A stretch of 64,000 bases of DNA from Levilactobacillus lindianensis (GTDB taxonomy: Bacteria; Bacillota; Bacilli; Lactobacillales; Lactobacillaceae). The notes under the pieces are model-generated. The model worked only from the letters and a program-made list of their open reading frames with translations, made no database searches and was not told where the DNA came from. Position numbers and translations under genes: made by a program. The stretch spans positions 35,995 through 99,994 of the forward strand of contig NZ_RHOD01000009.1 of assembly GCF_003946095.1 (NCBI RefSeq). The letters are read 5' to 3'. Below, in pieces: positions 36,432-49,445 of the stretch. Numbering within the stretch: the stretch's first letter is position 1; the number at the start of each line of letters is the position of its first letter.

Positions 36432-37403
36432 TTAGCCTAAAAAATCGATAGTTGAATTTAAATATTTTTTAATAGCAGGCGATAGTCCCGCCTTCAACCG
36501 CAAGGCGTCTAAGAGACGTTTCCGATTGAAGAACTGGTTCCAGCCAGCCAAATTATCTGGCCGTCGTCGCTTGGCCACTTCTTGCCGCCACCGCTTCAAT
36601 GAGTCCAGAAAGGCCGTCTCATACAGGCTGTGACGATTCGTCAGTTCCACCAGGTAAGCCGCCATCCGGTCGTTCTCTCCATAAATCAGTGGCGTCGTCA
36701 CCCGCTTAAGCCGTTCCATGTAGGTCACCAGCAAAAAGAGCTTGTCCGCTCGCGTCAGCTGGTCACTAGCCGCCAACACGGCCAGTAGGTCCACCATAGC
36801 GGCGTAAGCGTGAGCCCACCCCTGTTGATTGACGAAGCCGCGAGTGTCCGTCTCGACACTGATATAAGTGGCGACCTGAATCACCAACCGATGCCAGTTC
36901 AGATCTAATGGTGTCGTCTGTTCATTTACAAAGTGCAGAACCACGGCCAGTAACGACGCCGCACTGGCCCGGCCAAAGACCGCGACGTTCATGGGTTCCA
37001 GTACGTGGTTAAAGAGCACCTGGTCACTGCTAAGCGTTGAAATTAGCCGCCGCATCCCCTGCTCACCAATGGCATCCTGCTGCAAGGCGTCATACAGGGT
37101 AAAGTTCACCCCATTGTATCGAATCTTAGGATCGAGCGATGCCAGATGGCGTAAGAGAAACTGCAAATTGGCCGGTGTCAGGGCTAACTTTTTCTGATGA
37201 GTAAGCTGGTCATTGAGTTGGTCCAGGAGTTCCTGAATGCCATCCGCATCGTCCGGTAATGTAACGGTCGTTCGCCGACGCCGGTGAATACCATCCATAA
37301 CCATCCCAATTCGATGACCCAGGGACTGATATACCTGTCCCGCCTTCAATTCCGCATTGAGGTCCGCCAGTTGTTTCTGTAGCGTCCCAATCTGTTCATC
37401 CAT
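36432..37403 (-). CDS. Conserved-looking protein of unknown function, paired with SPFH gene
   Basis: 323 residues, not recognised. It starts with a coiled coil (DEQIGTLQKQLADLNAELKAGQ), then a basic patch (HRRRRTT), and continues as an all-helical soluble protein with no membrane segment and no catalytic motif I can name. The ATG at 37403 follows AGGAGG. It begins 24 nt after the SPFH gene ends, so the two are very likely one operon. The frame is clean and its codon use looks like that of its neighbours. Confidence 0.75.
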   Translation of the reverse strand: MDEQIGTLQKQLADLNAELKAGQVYQSLGHRIGMVMDGIHRRRRTTVTLPDDADGIQELLDQLNDQLTHQKKLALTPANLQFLLRHLASLDPKIRYNGVNFTLYDALQQDAIGEQGMRRLISTLSSDQVLFNHVLEPMNVAVFGRASAASLLAVVLHFVNEQTTPLDLNWHRLVIQVATYISVETDTRGFVNQQGWAHAYAAMVDLLAVLAASDQLTRADKLFLLVTYMERLKRVTTPLIYGENDRMAAYLVELTNRHSLYETAFLDSLKRWRQEVAKRRRPDNLAGWNQFFNRKRLLDALRLKAGLSPAIKKYLNSTIDFLG

Positions 37404-37427
37404 CAAATAAGCCTCCTGAGTATCCGA

Positions 37428-38279
37428 CTAAGACTCAATCTTTCCGGTATTGAGCACCGGTTGTGAGCCCCGTTCGTTAATAATTGAAACCATCATGTTA
37501 TTAATTAATTGAATCTTTTGATTGTCCGTTAACTGCAAATCTGTCTCGTTGGCGAGCTTGCTAATCGCACCCTCCGTGATCGAGACGGCCCCCTCGACGA
37601 TAATCTTCCGAGCCGATAGAATGGCCTGTGACTGTTGCCGTTGCAGCATGGCTGAGGCAATCTCCGTCGCGTAGGCTAAATGTGTCAACCGAGTTTCAAT
37701 GATTTCTACCCCGGCAACGTCGAGCCGTTCTTGGAGTTCCTGAGTCAGCCGGTTCGAGACTTCGGTGGGATTACTCCGCAAGGTCAAGGCCTCACCGTCA
37801 CCGAAGTTATCGTAGGCATATTCCGAAGCCACGTGACGCACAGCCGACTCCGTTTGAATTTCCACGAATTGTTCATAATCTTCAACGGAGAAGAGCGCCT
37901 TGCTGGTATCCACAACCTTAAAGACAATCACTGCGGCAATTTCGACGGGGTTCCCTTGAAGGTCGTTGACCTTGAGAATCGCGCTGTTAAAGTTACGAAC
38001 TCGCAAGGACACCGTGGCCTTATTGGTCAGTGGAATTGTCAGGAACAGTCCCGACTCACGAATCGTTCCAATATACTGACCAAAGAACGTCAGCACCTTG
38101 GATTGGTTGGGACTGATGATCGTCAGACTGCTGGCAGCTAGAACTGCCACAATCAGAAGGACCGTTCCCGTCACCAGCATCCCCGCCATGACAATCAACC
38201 AGCCAGCGAAGGCAATCAACGCCAAGACTAACAGTAGTCCGAGATACCCGTTCATGTGAACGACATTCTTTTCTTTCAT
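37428..38279 (-). CDS. SPFH-domain (stomatin/prohibitin-like) membrane protein
   Basis: 283 residues. Two N-terminal hydrophobic segments (about 10-50) are followed by the SPFH domain (VLTFFGQYIGTIRESGLFLTIP, then FNSAILKVNDLQGNPVEIAAVIVFKV) and a helical region with ERLDVAGVEIIETRLTHLAYA and an oligomerising tail. SPFH proteins form membrane microdomain scaffolds and often work with proteases or FtsH-like partners. None is adjacent; the neighbour is the unknown 323-aa gene. Start after GGAGTGAG. Confidence 0.88.
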   Translation of the reverse strand: MKEKNVVHMNGYLGLLLVLALIAFAGWLIVMAGMLVTGTVLLIVAVLAASSLTIISPNQSKVLTFFGQYIGTIRESGLFLTIPLTNKATVSLRVRNFNSAILKVNDLQGNPVEIAAVIVFKVVDTSKALFSVEDYEQFVEIQTESAVRHVASEYAYDNFGDGEALTLRSNPTEVSNRLTQELQERLDVAGVEIIETRLTHLAYATEIASAMLQRQQSQAILSARKIIVEGAVSITEGAISKLANETDLQLTDNQKIQLINNMMVSIINERGSQPVLNTGKIES

Positions 38280-38383
38280 TTGGACTCACTCCATTTCCCA
38301 TTTGGTCGGTCTAGCCAGGCGGCGCACACCGCCCCCCTAAACGTCAACTATCCTTATTATACCCGACTGACTAGGAAACCACT

Positions 38384-38416
38384 AAAAAACCGGCCCTTTG
38401 CCAGCAAAGAGTCGGT
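38384..38416 (-). terminator. Terminator after the GcvH-like gene
   Basis: Minus strand ACCGACTCTTTG / CAAAGGGCCGGT with mismatches, followed by T6. Confidence 0.75.
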
Positions 38417-38432
38417 CACCTTAATAATTAGT

Positions 38433-38735
38433 TTAAGCTTCTTGCACATCGACGAACCACGCTGCGACCGTATCGGACCCGTTCAGGGCGTCAAAATCCG
38501 CCTCTAATGCGGGGTTAACCGCCGTAACAGTGCCAGTGATGGGGCTCGGAATGTCAGAAACGGCTTTATCCGCTTCAACACTCAATAAATTCTCACCATT
38601 AGCGACGTGGTCGCCAACAGCGGGTAACTTGGCAAAACTGATCGTGCCTAATTCGGATTGACCCTCGCTGGTCAGCCCAATTCGCGTACCATCAGCCACC
38701 TTTTTCGTCCAAAAATACTGTACCATTTCAGCCAT
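38433..38735 (-). CDS. Glycine cleavage H-like lipoyl protein (orphan)
   Basis: 100 residues, shorter than the usual 125-130 of GcvH. The lipoyl attachment site is conserved (SVEADKAVSDIPSP, Lys57) and the fold pattern GTISFAKLPAVGDHV and SPITGTVTAVN is present. No P, T or L proteins lie in the window, so it is more likely a lipoate carrier or a redox-related GcvH-L than a glycine cleavage subunit. Start after AGGAGCGG. It lies 15 nt after rodA, and the two may share a transcript. Confidence 0.88.
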   Translation of the reverse strand: MAEMVQYFWTKKVADGTRIGLTSEGQSELGTISFAKLPAVGDHVANGENLLSVEADKAVSDIPSPITGTVTAVNPALEADFDALNGSDTVAAWFVDVQEA

Positions 38736-38750
38736 ACTAACCGCTCCTTT

Positions 38751-39956
38751 TTATTCGAAAGACTCGTTTCGACTAAACATGTAACTCTTATAATGATACC
38801 GCATCGACATGATTAAGCCAATCCCAATGAGGTTCCCGATCAACGCGGACCCCCCTTGACTCACGAAAGGCAAGGGAATCCCAGTCAGTGGTAATAGACC
38901 AATACTCATCCCCACGTTTTCGAACACGTGGAAGAGAATCATCATGATAACCCCAGTTGAGATGTAGGCATAAAACACATTCTTAGTATCGAACGTGACC
39001 CGAATCATTTGGTAGATCAACAGGAAGTACAGGAAAATCAAGACACACCCACCGATGAAGCCAAAGTTTTCTCCCACAACGGAAAAAATCATATCGGATT
39101 CGCGAACGGGAACGTAGACGTGTGAAACGTTAAAGCCCGTCCCAAAGATTCCACCAGACCCGATCGCCTTCATACTCTGCCAGAGTTGATAACCCTGATT
39201 GGAGGTGTCTGCCGACGGATGCAACCACGTGTCAACCCGGGAGAATTGGTAGGCCTGAAAGCCCACTTTCTCAAGGATCTTGCGTCCACCGTCCGTCGTA
39301 ACCAGGGCGAGAACACTCCCACCGACGACGGCAATGATGGAGAAAGCCGGTGCGATAATCTTCCAGGTAATCCCGGAAACCAACAGAACCCCACCAACGA
39401 TGGCAAAGAACACCAGCATCGTCCCAAAGTCATTTTGTAATTTCAAGAGAGCGGCCACCGGCAAGGTCCAAAGGATTAGCTTCCCAATCAATTGCCAGTC
39501 GGTGCGCATCGTGTGAATCGGATTGATATTGTTATGCTCCGTCACCACTCGTGCCAGCATCAAAATGAAGGCTGGCTTCATAACTTCCGAAGGTTGGAAG
39601 GTCAAAGGCCCAATCGCAAACCAACTCTTAGCACCGGTGTTGTCGAAGTACGTCCGACTGTAAAAGACCAGCACTGCCATCAACAGGAAGATCCCTAACC
39701 CATAGAGCACGGGGGCCACCTTCCAAAGCTGTTCGGAATCAAACTGCATGATAATAATAATTGCCACGGTCCCAATGACGTACCACACCAATTGGGAAAC
39801 CACCGCAGAAGTAATGCTAGTCGACCCGCTATCGTGGGTCGCCGCTACATAGATAGAGGCGAGTCCGATCAACGCCAACATGAGGATACAAAAGATAATC
39901 CCCCAGTCGATACGCGACTCGGTCTCGGTCCGCTGTTCTGTCGCATTCTTTGCCAC
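38751..39956 (-). CDS. rodA: Rod shape-determining protein RodA (SEDS glycosyltransferase)
   Basis: Peptidoglycan polymerase of the elongasome. 401 residues, about ten membrane helices. SEDS motifs are visible: WFAIGPLTFQPSEVMKPAFI, LQNDFGTMLVFFAI, and the C-terminal GIPLPFVSQGGSALIGNLIGIGL. GTG start at 39956 after AAGGAGC. Placement next to mbl and yidD supports RodA rather than FtsW. Confidence 0.93.
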   Translation of the reverse strand: MAKNATEQRTETESRIDWGIIFCILMLALIGLASIYVAATHDSGSTSITSAVVSQLVWYVIGTVAIIIIMQFDSEQLWKVAPVLYGLGIFLLMAVLVFYSRTYFDNTGAKSWFAIGPLTFQPSEVMKPAFILMLARVVTEHNNINPIHTMRTDWQLIGKLILWTLPVAALLKLQNDFGTMLVFFAIVGGVLLVSGITWKIIAPAFSIIAVVGGSVLALVTTDGGRKILEKVGFQAYQFSRVDTWLHPSADTSNQGYQLWQSMKAIGSGGIFGTGFNVSHVYVPVRESDMIFSVVGENFGFIGGCVLIFLYFLLIYQMIRVTFDTKNVFYAYISTGVIMMILFHVFENVGMSIGLLPLTGIPLPFVSQGGSALIGNLIGIGLIMSMRYHYKSYMFSRNESFE

Positions 39957-39991
39957 TATGATTGCTCCTTAATTCAAACTAAGATTTGTCT

Positions 39992-40034
39992 TTATTATAA
40001 AGGCCGGAGTGGACGAACACGTCGCACTCCGGCC
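39992..40034 (-). terminator. Terminator of the mbl-yidD-DUF2969 group
   Basis: Perfect arms GGCCGGAGTG (40002-40011) and CACTCCGGCC (40025-40034), followed on the minus strand by TTTATAAT. Confidence 0.8.
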
Positions 40035-40051
40035 AACTTTACGAAAATTTA

Positions 40052-40276
40052 TTATCCCCGGTGTAAGTGGTAATCGCGTAGCAACAGCTCGACGCCTTCG
40101 TCGACCGTCTTCACGCGATAAACATCACCGTCATTTAACTGGGCCGAGAACCGGTCGTCGTCAGGTGTGACGGTTCCGATCGTCTCTGAACCAATTTTCA
40201 AAACGGACATCGTCTGCCCGTCTGGTAATTTTTGTTCATCAATGGTCACTTGCACTGCTTTTTCTCGTTTACTCAT
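40052..40276 (-). CDS. DUF2969 family protein
   Basis: 74-residue small soluble protein with the DUF2969 pattern (VTIDEQKLPDGQTMSVLKIG, VKTVDEGVELLLRDYHLH). Found almost only in Lactobacillales; function unknown. Start after AAAGGAGAGTTGGC. It follows yidD with a gap of about a dozen nt, so it is likely in the mbl transcript. Confidence 0.88.
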   Translation of the reverse strand: MSKREKAVQVTIDEQKLPDGQTMSVLKIGSETIGTVTPDDDRFSAQLNDGDVYRVKTVDEGVELLLRDYHLHRG

Positions 40277-40288
40277 GCCAACTCTCCT

Positions 40289-40582
40289 TTATTTAGTGGG
40301 CGGCAGCTGATCCAGATGCATCGCCGCTCGGTATTCTGCTTCCGCTTTCGTGTTACGACGGAGGCTAAAGTGGTCCGGCACGGGATCAATCCCGCCCCGC
40401 ACGAATGGATGGCACCGTAGGATCCGAGCCATCCCCATGAGGCCGCCCTTAAGCGCCCCATGCTTTGCTAACGCCTGCAACATGTAAGTCGAACAAGTCG
40501 GATAGTACCGACAGGTCGGTGGAAATAGCGGCGAAATGAATCGCTGGTAACCACGTACTAAAGTCGTCAATAGCCAACGCAT
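40289..40582 (-). CDS. yidD: Membrane protein insertion efficiency factor YidD
   Basis: 97 residues. The YidD signature is intact: [31 protein letters not shown] and [11 protein letters not shown]. It is a small membrane-associated protein that assists YidC. I chose the ATG after AGGAGGTGG; the adjacent GTG upstream is also possible. It sits 18 nt after the mbl stop. Confidence 0.93.
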   Translation of the reverse strand: MRWLLTTLVRGYQRFISPLFPPTCRYYPTCSTYMLQALAKHGALKGGLMGMARILRCHPFVRGGIDPVPDHFSLRRNTKAEAEYRAAMHLDQLPPTK

Positions 40583-40600
40583 CACGCCACCTCCTGTTTG

Positions 40601-41608
40601 CTAGTCGTTGTTTTGTTTGGCTGTCTTGGTATCCATGTGTTCCAGCAGGACACCAGCACCCTTAGCCACGTTGTCCAAGGGATCCTCGGAAATGATGACG
40701 GGAACCGTCAAACGTTCTGAGAAGAGCTTGTCAATACCATCTAACAAGGCACCCCCACCAGTCAGCATGATCCCGCGGTCAATGATGTCCGCAGCCAATT
40801 CAGGTGGAATGGTCTCCAACACAGACATGGCAGCCGCCACAATTTGGTCAACGGAGTCGTGAATGGCAATCTCGACTTCCGCAGCCGTAATCGTGGTTTC
40901 CGTTGGCATCCCACTGACAGAATCCCGGCCTCGAACGGCCATCGTCTTTTGTTCATTTTCAGGTTCTGGGTAAGCCGTCCCGATCTTAATCTTGATCGTT
41001 TCCGCAGTCCGTTCCCCGATAATCAAATTGTGTTCATGCTTCATGTAGTTCACAATTTCGGTGTTCATCCGGTCACCAGCGACCCGAATTGAGCGACTCG
41101 CCACGATGTCCCCTAAGGACAGGATGGCAATGTCACTGGTTCCCCCACCCATGTCGATAACCATGTTACCACTAGGCTTGAAGATATCCATCCCAGCACC
41201 TAATGCGGCGACTTTAGGTTCGGCTTCCAAGTAAACCTTCGCCCCACCGGACTTCTCGGCCGCCTGAATGATGGCCTTCCGTTCAATCTCGGTAATGTTG
41301 GTTGGCGCACAAATCATAATGTTTGGTTTGGACAAGAACCCCTTAACACTAAGCTTATTAATGAAGTAGGAGAGCATGGCTTCAGTGATGTCGAAATCGG
41401 AAATGACCCCATCCTTCAAGGGACGGATTGCCCGAATATTCCCTGGAGTCCGACCCACCATGCGGTAAGCCTCTGAACCCACTGCCAGGACCTTATCCGT
41501 CTTCGTGTCAATTGCTACGACGGATGGTTCATTTAATACGATACCCTTGCCGACCACGTAAATTAAAACGTTCGCAGTCCCCAGATCAATTCCAATATCT
41601 TTCGCCAT
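40601..41608 (-). CDS. mbl: MreB-like cell shape protein Mbl
   Basis: 335-residue bacterial actin, a paralogue of MreB at 14.2-15.2 kb. It starts [18 protein letters not shown], with VIDMGGGTSDIAIL and [11 protein letters not shown] as nucleotide-binding motifs. It resembles Mbl/MreBH more than MreB (KTDKVLAVGSEAYRMVGRTPGNI). In the rodA-mbl-murA area it likely guides lateral wall synthesis. Start after GGAGGGCAC. Confidence 0.93.
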   Translation of the reverse strand: MAKDIGIDLGTANVLIYVVGKGIVLNEPSVVAIDTKTDKVLAVGSEAYRMVGRTPGNIRAIRPLKDGVISDFDITEAMLSYFINKLSVKGFLSKPNIMICAPTNITEIERKAIIQAAEKSGGAKVYLEAEPKVAALGAGMDIFKPSGNMVIDMGGGTSDIAILSLGDIVASRSIRVAGDRMNTEIVNYMKHEHNLIIGERTAETIKIKIGTAYPEPENEQKTMAVRGRDSVSGMPTETTITAAEVEIAIHDSVDQIVAAAMSVLETIPPELAADIIDRGIMLTGGGALLDGIDKLFSERLTVPVIISEDPLDNVAKGAGVLLEHMDTKTAKQNND

Positions 41609-41697
41609 ACTTATGTGCCCTCCTGATTTTAAATGCCAATTTTCAACATATCATTATAACATACTCTCATTAAACTCTAAATGATTTCTCGATCAAA

Positions 41698-41721
41698 CAA
41701 AAAGGTGGCCTTATGCCACCC
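41698..41721 (-). terminator. Terminator of murA
   Basis: Minus strand GGTGGC / GCCACC around ATAAG, followed by T5. Confidence 0.75.
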
Positions 41722-41729
41722 CTCGTTGT

Positions 41730-43037
41730 CTAGTTATTTACGTGTGAATTTTTTAACACCACAGTGTCATTATCAGCGACCGTGACGCGCTCAACTTGTG
41801 CGCCCAATGCCGTTAATTTCTTGTGGAAATCATAGTAGCCACGATCTAAGTATTTCAGATTGGTAACCTGAGTGTACCCGTCCGCAACCAAACCGGCTAA
41901 GACTAGTGCCGCAGCGGCTCGCAGGTCGGTAGCGGCGACTTCAGCCCCGTTAAAGTCAGTTGGCCCGTGCATCACAACAGTTCGGCCATTCACTTGGTAC
42001 TGAGCGTTCATGCGTCGTAATTCTTCCAGATGCATGAAGCGGTTCTCAAAGACGGTTTCGGTCATGGTGCTCGTGCCAGCAGCGGCCAACTGTAAAATGG
42101 TCATCTGTGGCTGCATATCAGTTGGGAACCCAGGGTAAGGCAGGGTCTTCACGTCCGTTGGTTGTAACTGTTCTGGACCAATGACCCGAATACCTTCTGG
42201 CTCTTCCGTAACCGTGGCACCCATCTCTTGTAACTTAGAGATCAGTGGCTTGTTGTGTTCAACGATACCGTCCTTGATCAAGACGTTCCCGTGAGTCAGA
42301 GCAGCGCCGACCATAAAGGTTCCGGCTTCGATCCGGTCCTGAACCACATTGTGTTCAGTCCCGTGCATCTTCTCTACCCCGTCGATTCGGAGCGTTTCCG
42401 TTCCGGCACCGCGGACGTGTGCCCCCATCTTGTTTAAGACGTTGGCCAGGTCCACAATTTCAGGTTCGCGGGCAACGTTGTCGATCACCGTCGTTCCTTG
42501 AGCTAAACAAGCGGCCATCATAATGTTCTGAGTGGCCCCAACACTAGGGAAGTCTAAGTAAATGTGGCTCCCGACTAAACGATCAGCGAAGGCTTCAATA
42601 TAGCCATCGTGTTGCTCGATCCGGGCACCCAAGGCTTCTAAGCCCTTCAAGTGTAAGTCAATTGGGCGTGTCCCGATGGCACAACCACCAGGTAAGGCAA
42701 CCCGAGCATGACCCAACCGCGCTAAAAGCGGACCCATCACAACGATTGAGGCACGCATCTTGGAAACGTATTCAAAAGGTGCTTCACTAGAGACTTGGCG
42801 TGTCGCATCAATCGTGACTTCCCGTTGTTCTTCGTTAAAATCAACGCGGAGATTCAGGAAGCGTAAGACTTTATTCATCGTATAAACATCAGATAAAACC
42901 GGAACATTTGCTAAGTGGGTGAGGCCATCTTGGCCAAGAATTGACGCCGCCAAAATTGGAAGAACCGCATTCTTAGCCCCTTCAATTTGAACCACACCAG
43001 TTAAGCGGTTCCCACCATGAACGATAATTTTTTCCAT
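41730..43037 (-). CDS. murA: UDP-N-acetylglucosamine 1-carboxyvinyltransferase (MurA)
   Basis: First committed step of peptidoglycan synthesis, transferring enolpyruvate to UDP-GlcNAc. 435 residues, EPSP-synthase fold. The catalytic Cys119 is in GGCAIGTRP, so it should be fosfomycin sensitive. I chose the ATG at 43037 ([10 protein letters not shown]), after GGAGGTATCCC. It lies after the DUF1146 gene, as in Bacillus (ywzB-murAA). Confidence 0.97.
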   Translation of the reverse strand: MEKIIVHGGNRLTGVVQIEGAKNAVLPILAASILGQDGLTHLANVPVLSDVYTMNKVLRFLNLRVDFNEEQREVTIDATRQVSSEAPFEYVSKMRASIVVMGPLLARLGHARVALPGGCAIGTRPIDLHLKGLEALGARIEQHDGYIEAFADRLVGSHIYLDFPSVGATQNIMMAACLAQGTTVIDNVAREPEIVDLANVLNKMGAHVRGAGTETLRIDGVEKMHGTEHNVVQDRIEAGTFMVGAALTHGNVLIKDGIVEHNKPLISKLQEMGATVTEEPEGIRVIGPEQLQPTDVKTLPYPGFPTDMQPQMTILQLAAAGTSTMTETVFENRFMHLEELRRMNAQYQVNGRTVVMHGPTDFNGAEVAATDLRAAAALVLAGLVADGYTQVTNLKYLDRGYYDFHKKLTALGAQVERVTVADNDTVVLKNSHVNN

Positions 43038-43075
43038 GGGATACCTCCAAAGAATTTTATGAGCCATTTGCTGCT

Positions 43076-43303
43076 TTAAAGTAAATAGCCCAGATTACGA
43101 ACATTATTAATGAAGTCTAGGAAGAATGAGCTGCAGCCAAAGCCAATGGCCACCGCCAGCATCACGATAAGCACTCGTGACTGACGCGGGTAAAACGTCA
43201 TTAACCGTTCAATGTGTAACGCTGATATTGCCCAAAACGCGAGGGCAATAAAGGCTAAATGGCTAATAATCGTTAATATTCCCTGTAACCCAATGAGTTT
43301 CAT
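43076..43303 (-). CDS. DUF1146 (YwzB-like) membrane protein
   Basis: 75 residues with two hydrophobic segments (about 8-28 and 44-64). Position between atpC and murA is conserved in Firmicutes. Function unknown. Start after AAGGATTGGGCGA. Confidence 0.88.
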   Translation of the reverse strand: MKLIGLQGILTIISHLAFIALAFWAISALHIERLMTFYPRQSRVLIVMLAVAIGFGCSSFFLDFINNVRNLGYLL

Positions 43304-43644
43304 TCGCCCAATCCTTTCTAAACATTCTCACTCACTATATCATAATTTTTCATGGTTGTCCCCGAAATTCCTGTAAAATCGGCGTTTGTAATATTACATT
43401 TCATCCGTTTGTGACCGGTGACCGACCAAACGGTGACCTAAAAGGTTTTACGTCGTGAAACTATTTCAAAAACAGCGGTTGATCTCCGCGAATCGTCACC
43501 ACTATTTTCAAGTTAAAAAGCCACCTATCGTTCGGAAATTAATTTGTTTTTTAAGCCGATCAGCCAGGAACTTTACCCCACTTTGGCCGATATGTAACGC
43601 TCATTCGACCAACTTAAAACGCCAAAGAATGAGATCGATGGCAA
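43304..43644. other. Intergenic region upstream of the DUF1146-murA pair
   Basis: About 340 bp without a credible gene. A 7-bp inverted repeat CCGTTTG (43405-43411) / CAAACGG (43427-43433) encloses and overlaps three copies of GTGACC (43411, 43418, 43433). It may be a regulator site or a chance repeat. A promoter for the minus-strand pair probably lies near 43330-43360. Confidence 0.45.
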
Positions 43645-43678
43645 CAAAAAAGCAACTCTCCCCTAGAGGAAAGTTGCT
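43645..43678 (-). terminator. Terminator of the atp operon
   Basis: Minus strand AGCAACT / AGTTGCT with an inner CTCTAGGGGAG, followed by T6. Confidence 0.88.
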
Positions 43679-43715
43679 TCTGAGTTCTATTCAGAACTAT
43701 TGTCTCGCATCGTGC

Positions 43716-44132
43716 TTAGTGATTGGCAACGTTAATCCGGTTAATAGCCCGGCGTAATGCCACTTCAGCCCGTGCTAAGGTATCGGGATCCTTCTCGGCC
43801 TTTGCCTTTTCAATCGCCTTTTTAGCCCGTTCCTGAGCACTTTGCGCCCGACTGACATCAATGTCAGCCTGACGTTCGGCACTGTCGGCAACAATCGTTG
43901 CCACGTTATTGGAGAACTCAATGAATCCACCGTTAACGGCAATCCGGTCTTGTTCACCGTCATGCTTGAAACGAACCTCATCAACTTTCAACGTCGCAAG
44001 GACGGGAACGTGATTTGGCAAGATCCCCATCGGCGCATAGGACGTGGTCACAATCAGAAAGTCACCCTTCTGTTCATAGACCCGACCATCGGGAGTCACA
44101 ATGCTAACGGATAAAACTGGTTTATCAGCCAA
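43716..44132 (-). CDS. atpC: ATP synthase F1 subunit epsilon
   Basis: 138 residues. The N-terminal beta sandwich (SVSIVTPDGRVYEQKGDFLIVTT, GILPNHVPVLATL) and C-terminal helical hairpin (about 90-135) are present. It couples and inhibits the F1 motor. Last gene of atpBEFHAGDC. Confidence 0.97.
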   Translation of the reverse strand: MADKPVLSVSIVTPDGRVYEQKGDFLIVTTSYAPMGILPNHVPVLATLKVDEVRFKHDGEQDRIAVNGGFIEFSNNVATIVADSAERQADIDVSRAQSAQERAKKAIEKAKAEKDPDTLARAEVALRRAINRINVANH

Positions 44133-44145
44133 TTAGAATTCCTCC

Positions 44146-45567
<1,422 letters not shown>

Positions 45568-45583
45568 TTAATTCCTCCCGTCA

Positions 45584-46483
45584 TTAATTCTTTAAGGCTT
45601 CTTGACCACCAGTAATTTCGGTGATTTCAGTCGTAATCGCTGCTTGCCGAGCCCGGTTGTAATGTAATTGCAGATCCGAGATCAGGTCGTCAGCGTTGTC
45701 AGTGGCTGACTGCATCGCATTGGAACTTGATGCATGTTCAGCAGTTTTGGCATCCAAAATAGCACCATAAACCAGACTCTCAGCGTATTGTGGCAGGATA
45801 GAATCCAAGACCTCCTGCGCTGAAGGTTCTGTTTCATAATCGTTGGCAAGATTGGACGTAGGCGTCTCACTAACAGCTTCACCCGCAAGTGTTTCACGGT
45901 CCACTGGCAATGTCTTTTCACCCCGGAATGACGACGTAATGCGGTTAACGAAATGGTTATAACAAACGTAGAGTTCGTCAAAGATTTCGTTATCAAACAT
46001 CGTCGTCACAGTCTTTACAATCTCCCGGACTTCGTTAAACTCAGGAACATCACTAACACCACGATATTCATAAGCCACGTTAATGCCCCGGTTCTTGTAG
46101 AAGTCTGCACCGGTACCCCCAACAGCCAGAATCATATAGTCATCTGGGTTGGGTGTCTGCTTGTCAATGAATTCATTGGCTTCGCGCAAGACACTACTGT
46201 TATAACTCCCCACCATACCGCGGTCAGAAGTTATGACTAAATAAGCCGTTTTCTTAACTGGACGGTCTGCCTGTAACTTGTTTGAGGAATTATCAAACAG
46301 TTGAGACTGAGATAAGCGCATGACCACTGACTTGATCTTTGAGACGTACTCTTGATAGCCAGCCGTATGCTTCTGAATCTTGTTCAACTTCGCAGTCGAC
46401 ACCATGTGCATCGCGGCAGTGATCTGTCGGGTTGCCTTGGTTGACGAAATCCGATGTTGAACGTCATGGATAGATTCAGCCAT
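45584..46483 (-). CDS. atpG: ATP synthase F1 subunit gamma
   Basis: 299-residue central stalk. N-terminal helix with [23 protein letters not shown] and C-terminal helix with [25 protein letters not shown]; the central domain has [12 protein letters not shown]. Confidence 0.97.
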   Translation of the reverse strand: MAESIHDVQHRISSTKATRQITAAMHMVSTAKLNKIQKHTAGYQEYVSKIKSVVMRLSQSQLFDNSSNKLQADRPVKKTAYLVITSDRGMVGSYNSSVLREANEFIDKQTPNPDDYMILAVGGTGADFYKNRGINVAYEYRGVSDVPEFNEVREIVKTVTTMFDNEIFDELYVCYNHFVNRITSSFRGEKTLPVDRETLAGEAVSETPTSNLANDYETEPSAQEVLDSILPQYAESLVYGAILDAKTAEHASSSNAMQSATDNADDLISDLQLHYNRARQAAITTEITEITGGQEALKN

Positions 46484-46513
46484 TTTTTCTCACCATCCTT
46501 CCTTCAAGCAATT

Positions 46514-48621
<2,108 letters not shown>

Positions 48622-48632
<11 letters not shown>

Positions 48633-49137
48633 GTGGCTTCCCCAACCCTTCGATATAAGAATCGATCAATTCTTTTTGATCACTAGCATTCAATTCACGC
48701 TGAATTAGCTTGGAAGCAATCTCAATAGATAAATCCGCCACATCGTTCCGTGCACCAACCAAAGCGGCTTCCCGTTCTTGGGCAATGTCGTCCTTGGCTT
48801 TGGCCTTCAAGGCCTGTGCATCGGCTTCGGCTTTATTGATGATCTGACCCCGTTGTTCCTGTCCATCACTCTTCGCCGTGCTGACGATTTGTTGGGCTTC
48901 AACGCGGGAACCTTTTAGGGCTTCCTGACGTTGGTCTGCTAAATCAGCAGCTTCGGCCCGTGACTTCTCGGCGTGGTCAATATCATCGGAAATTTTATCC
49001 GACCGTTGTTGCATCATCTTCGTAATGGGACCCCAAGCGAAAATCTTGACGAGCCACATTAACAGAAGGAAGGTTACAACGTAAAAGATCGAATCACCGT
49101 TGTAGAGAGTTGCATCAATCACTAAATGTGAGAGCAT
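48622..49137 (-). CDS. atpF: ATP synthase Fo subunit b
   Basis: 171 residues. One N-terminal membrane helix (about 15-35, [21 protein letters not shown]) followed by a long charged coiled coil (about 45-160) that forms the peripheral stalk. Confidence 0.97.
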
Positions 49138-49192
49138 CTATTGACACCTCCTTCATTGTCAACTTTTGCTGAATCCAAAGTAACCTGGAACA

Positions 49193-49405
49193 TTACTTGT
49201 TCATCAACAACAGTGAGACAACGAAGCCCAGGATTGGCATAGCTTCAACTAACCCAACACCAATGAACATCGTGGTACGGAATTGACCGGCCATTTCAGG
49301 TTGACGAACCATACTTTCAAGGGTTTTAACGATAACGATCGCGTCACCGAATGCCCCTGCTAATGCTGCTGCCATCATAGTAAAACTTGCTGCTAATGCA
49401 CCCAT
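49193..49405 (-). CDS. atpE: ATP synthase Fo subunit c
   Basis: 70-residue hairpin of two membrane helices forming the rotor ring. The ion-binding carboxylate is Glu54 (GVGLVEAMPILG); Ala rather than Ser/Thr follows it, which fits a proton-type ring. The RQPE loop at 33-37 contacts F1. The usual first-helix glycines are partly replaced by Ala. Confidence 0.97.
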   Translation of the reverse strand: MGALAASFTMMAAALAGAFGDAIVIVKTLESMVRQPEMAGQFRTTMFIGVGLVEAMPILGFVVSLLLMNK

Positions 49406-49445
49406 AATTAATATTTCCTCCTTGAATTTGGAATAGGCTTACTGC

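Noticed and set aside
43455..43757. 100-codon plus-strand frame between DUF1146 and atpC
   Set aside because: Runs through the atp terminator into atpC antisense, no ribosome site, implausible composition.
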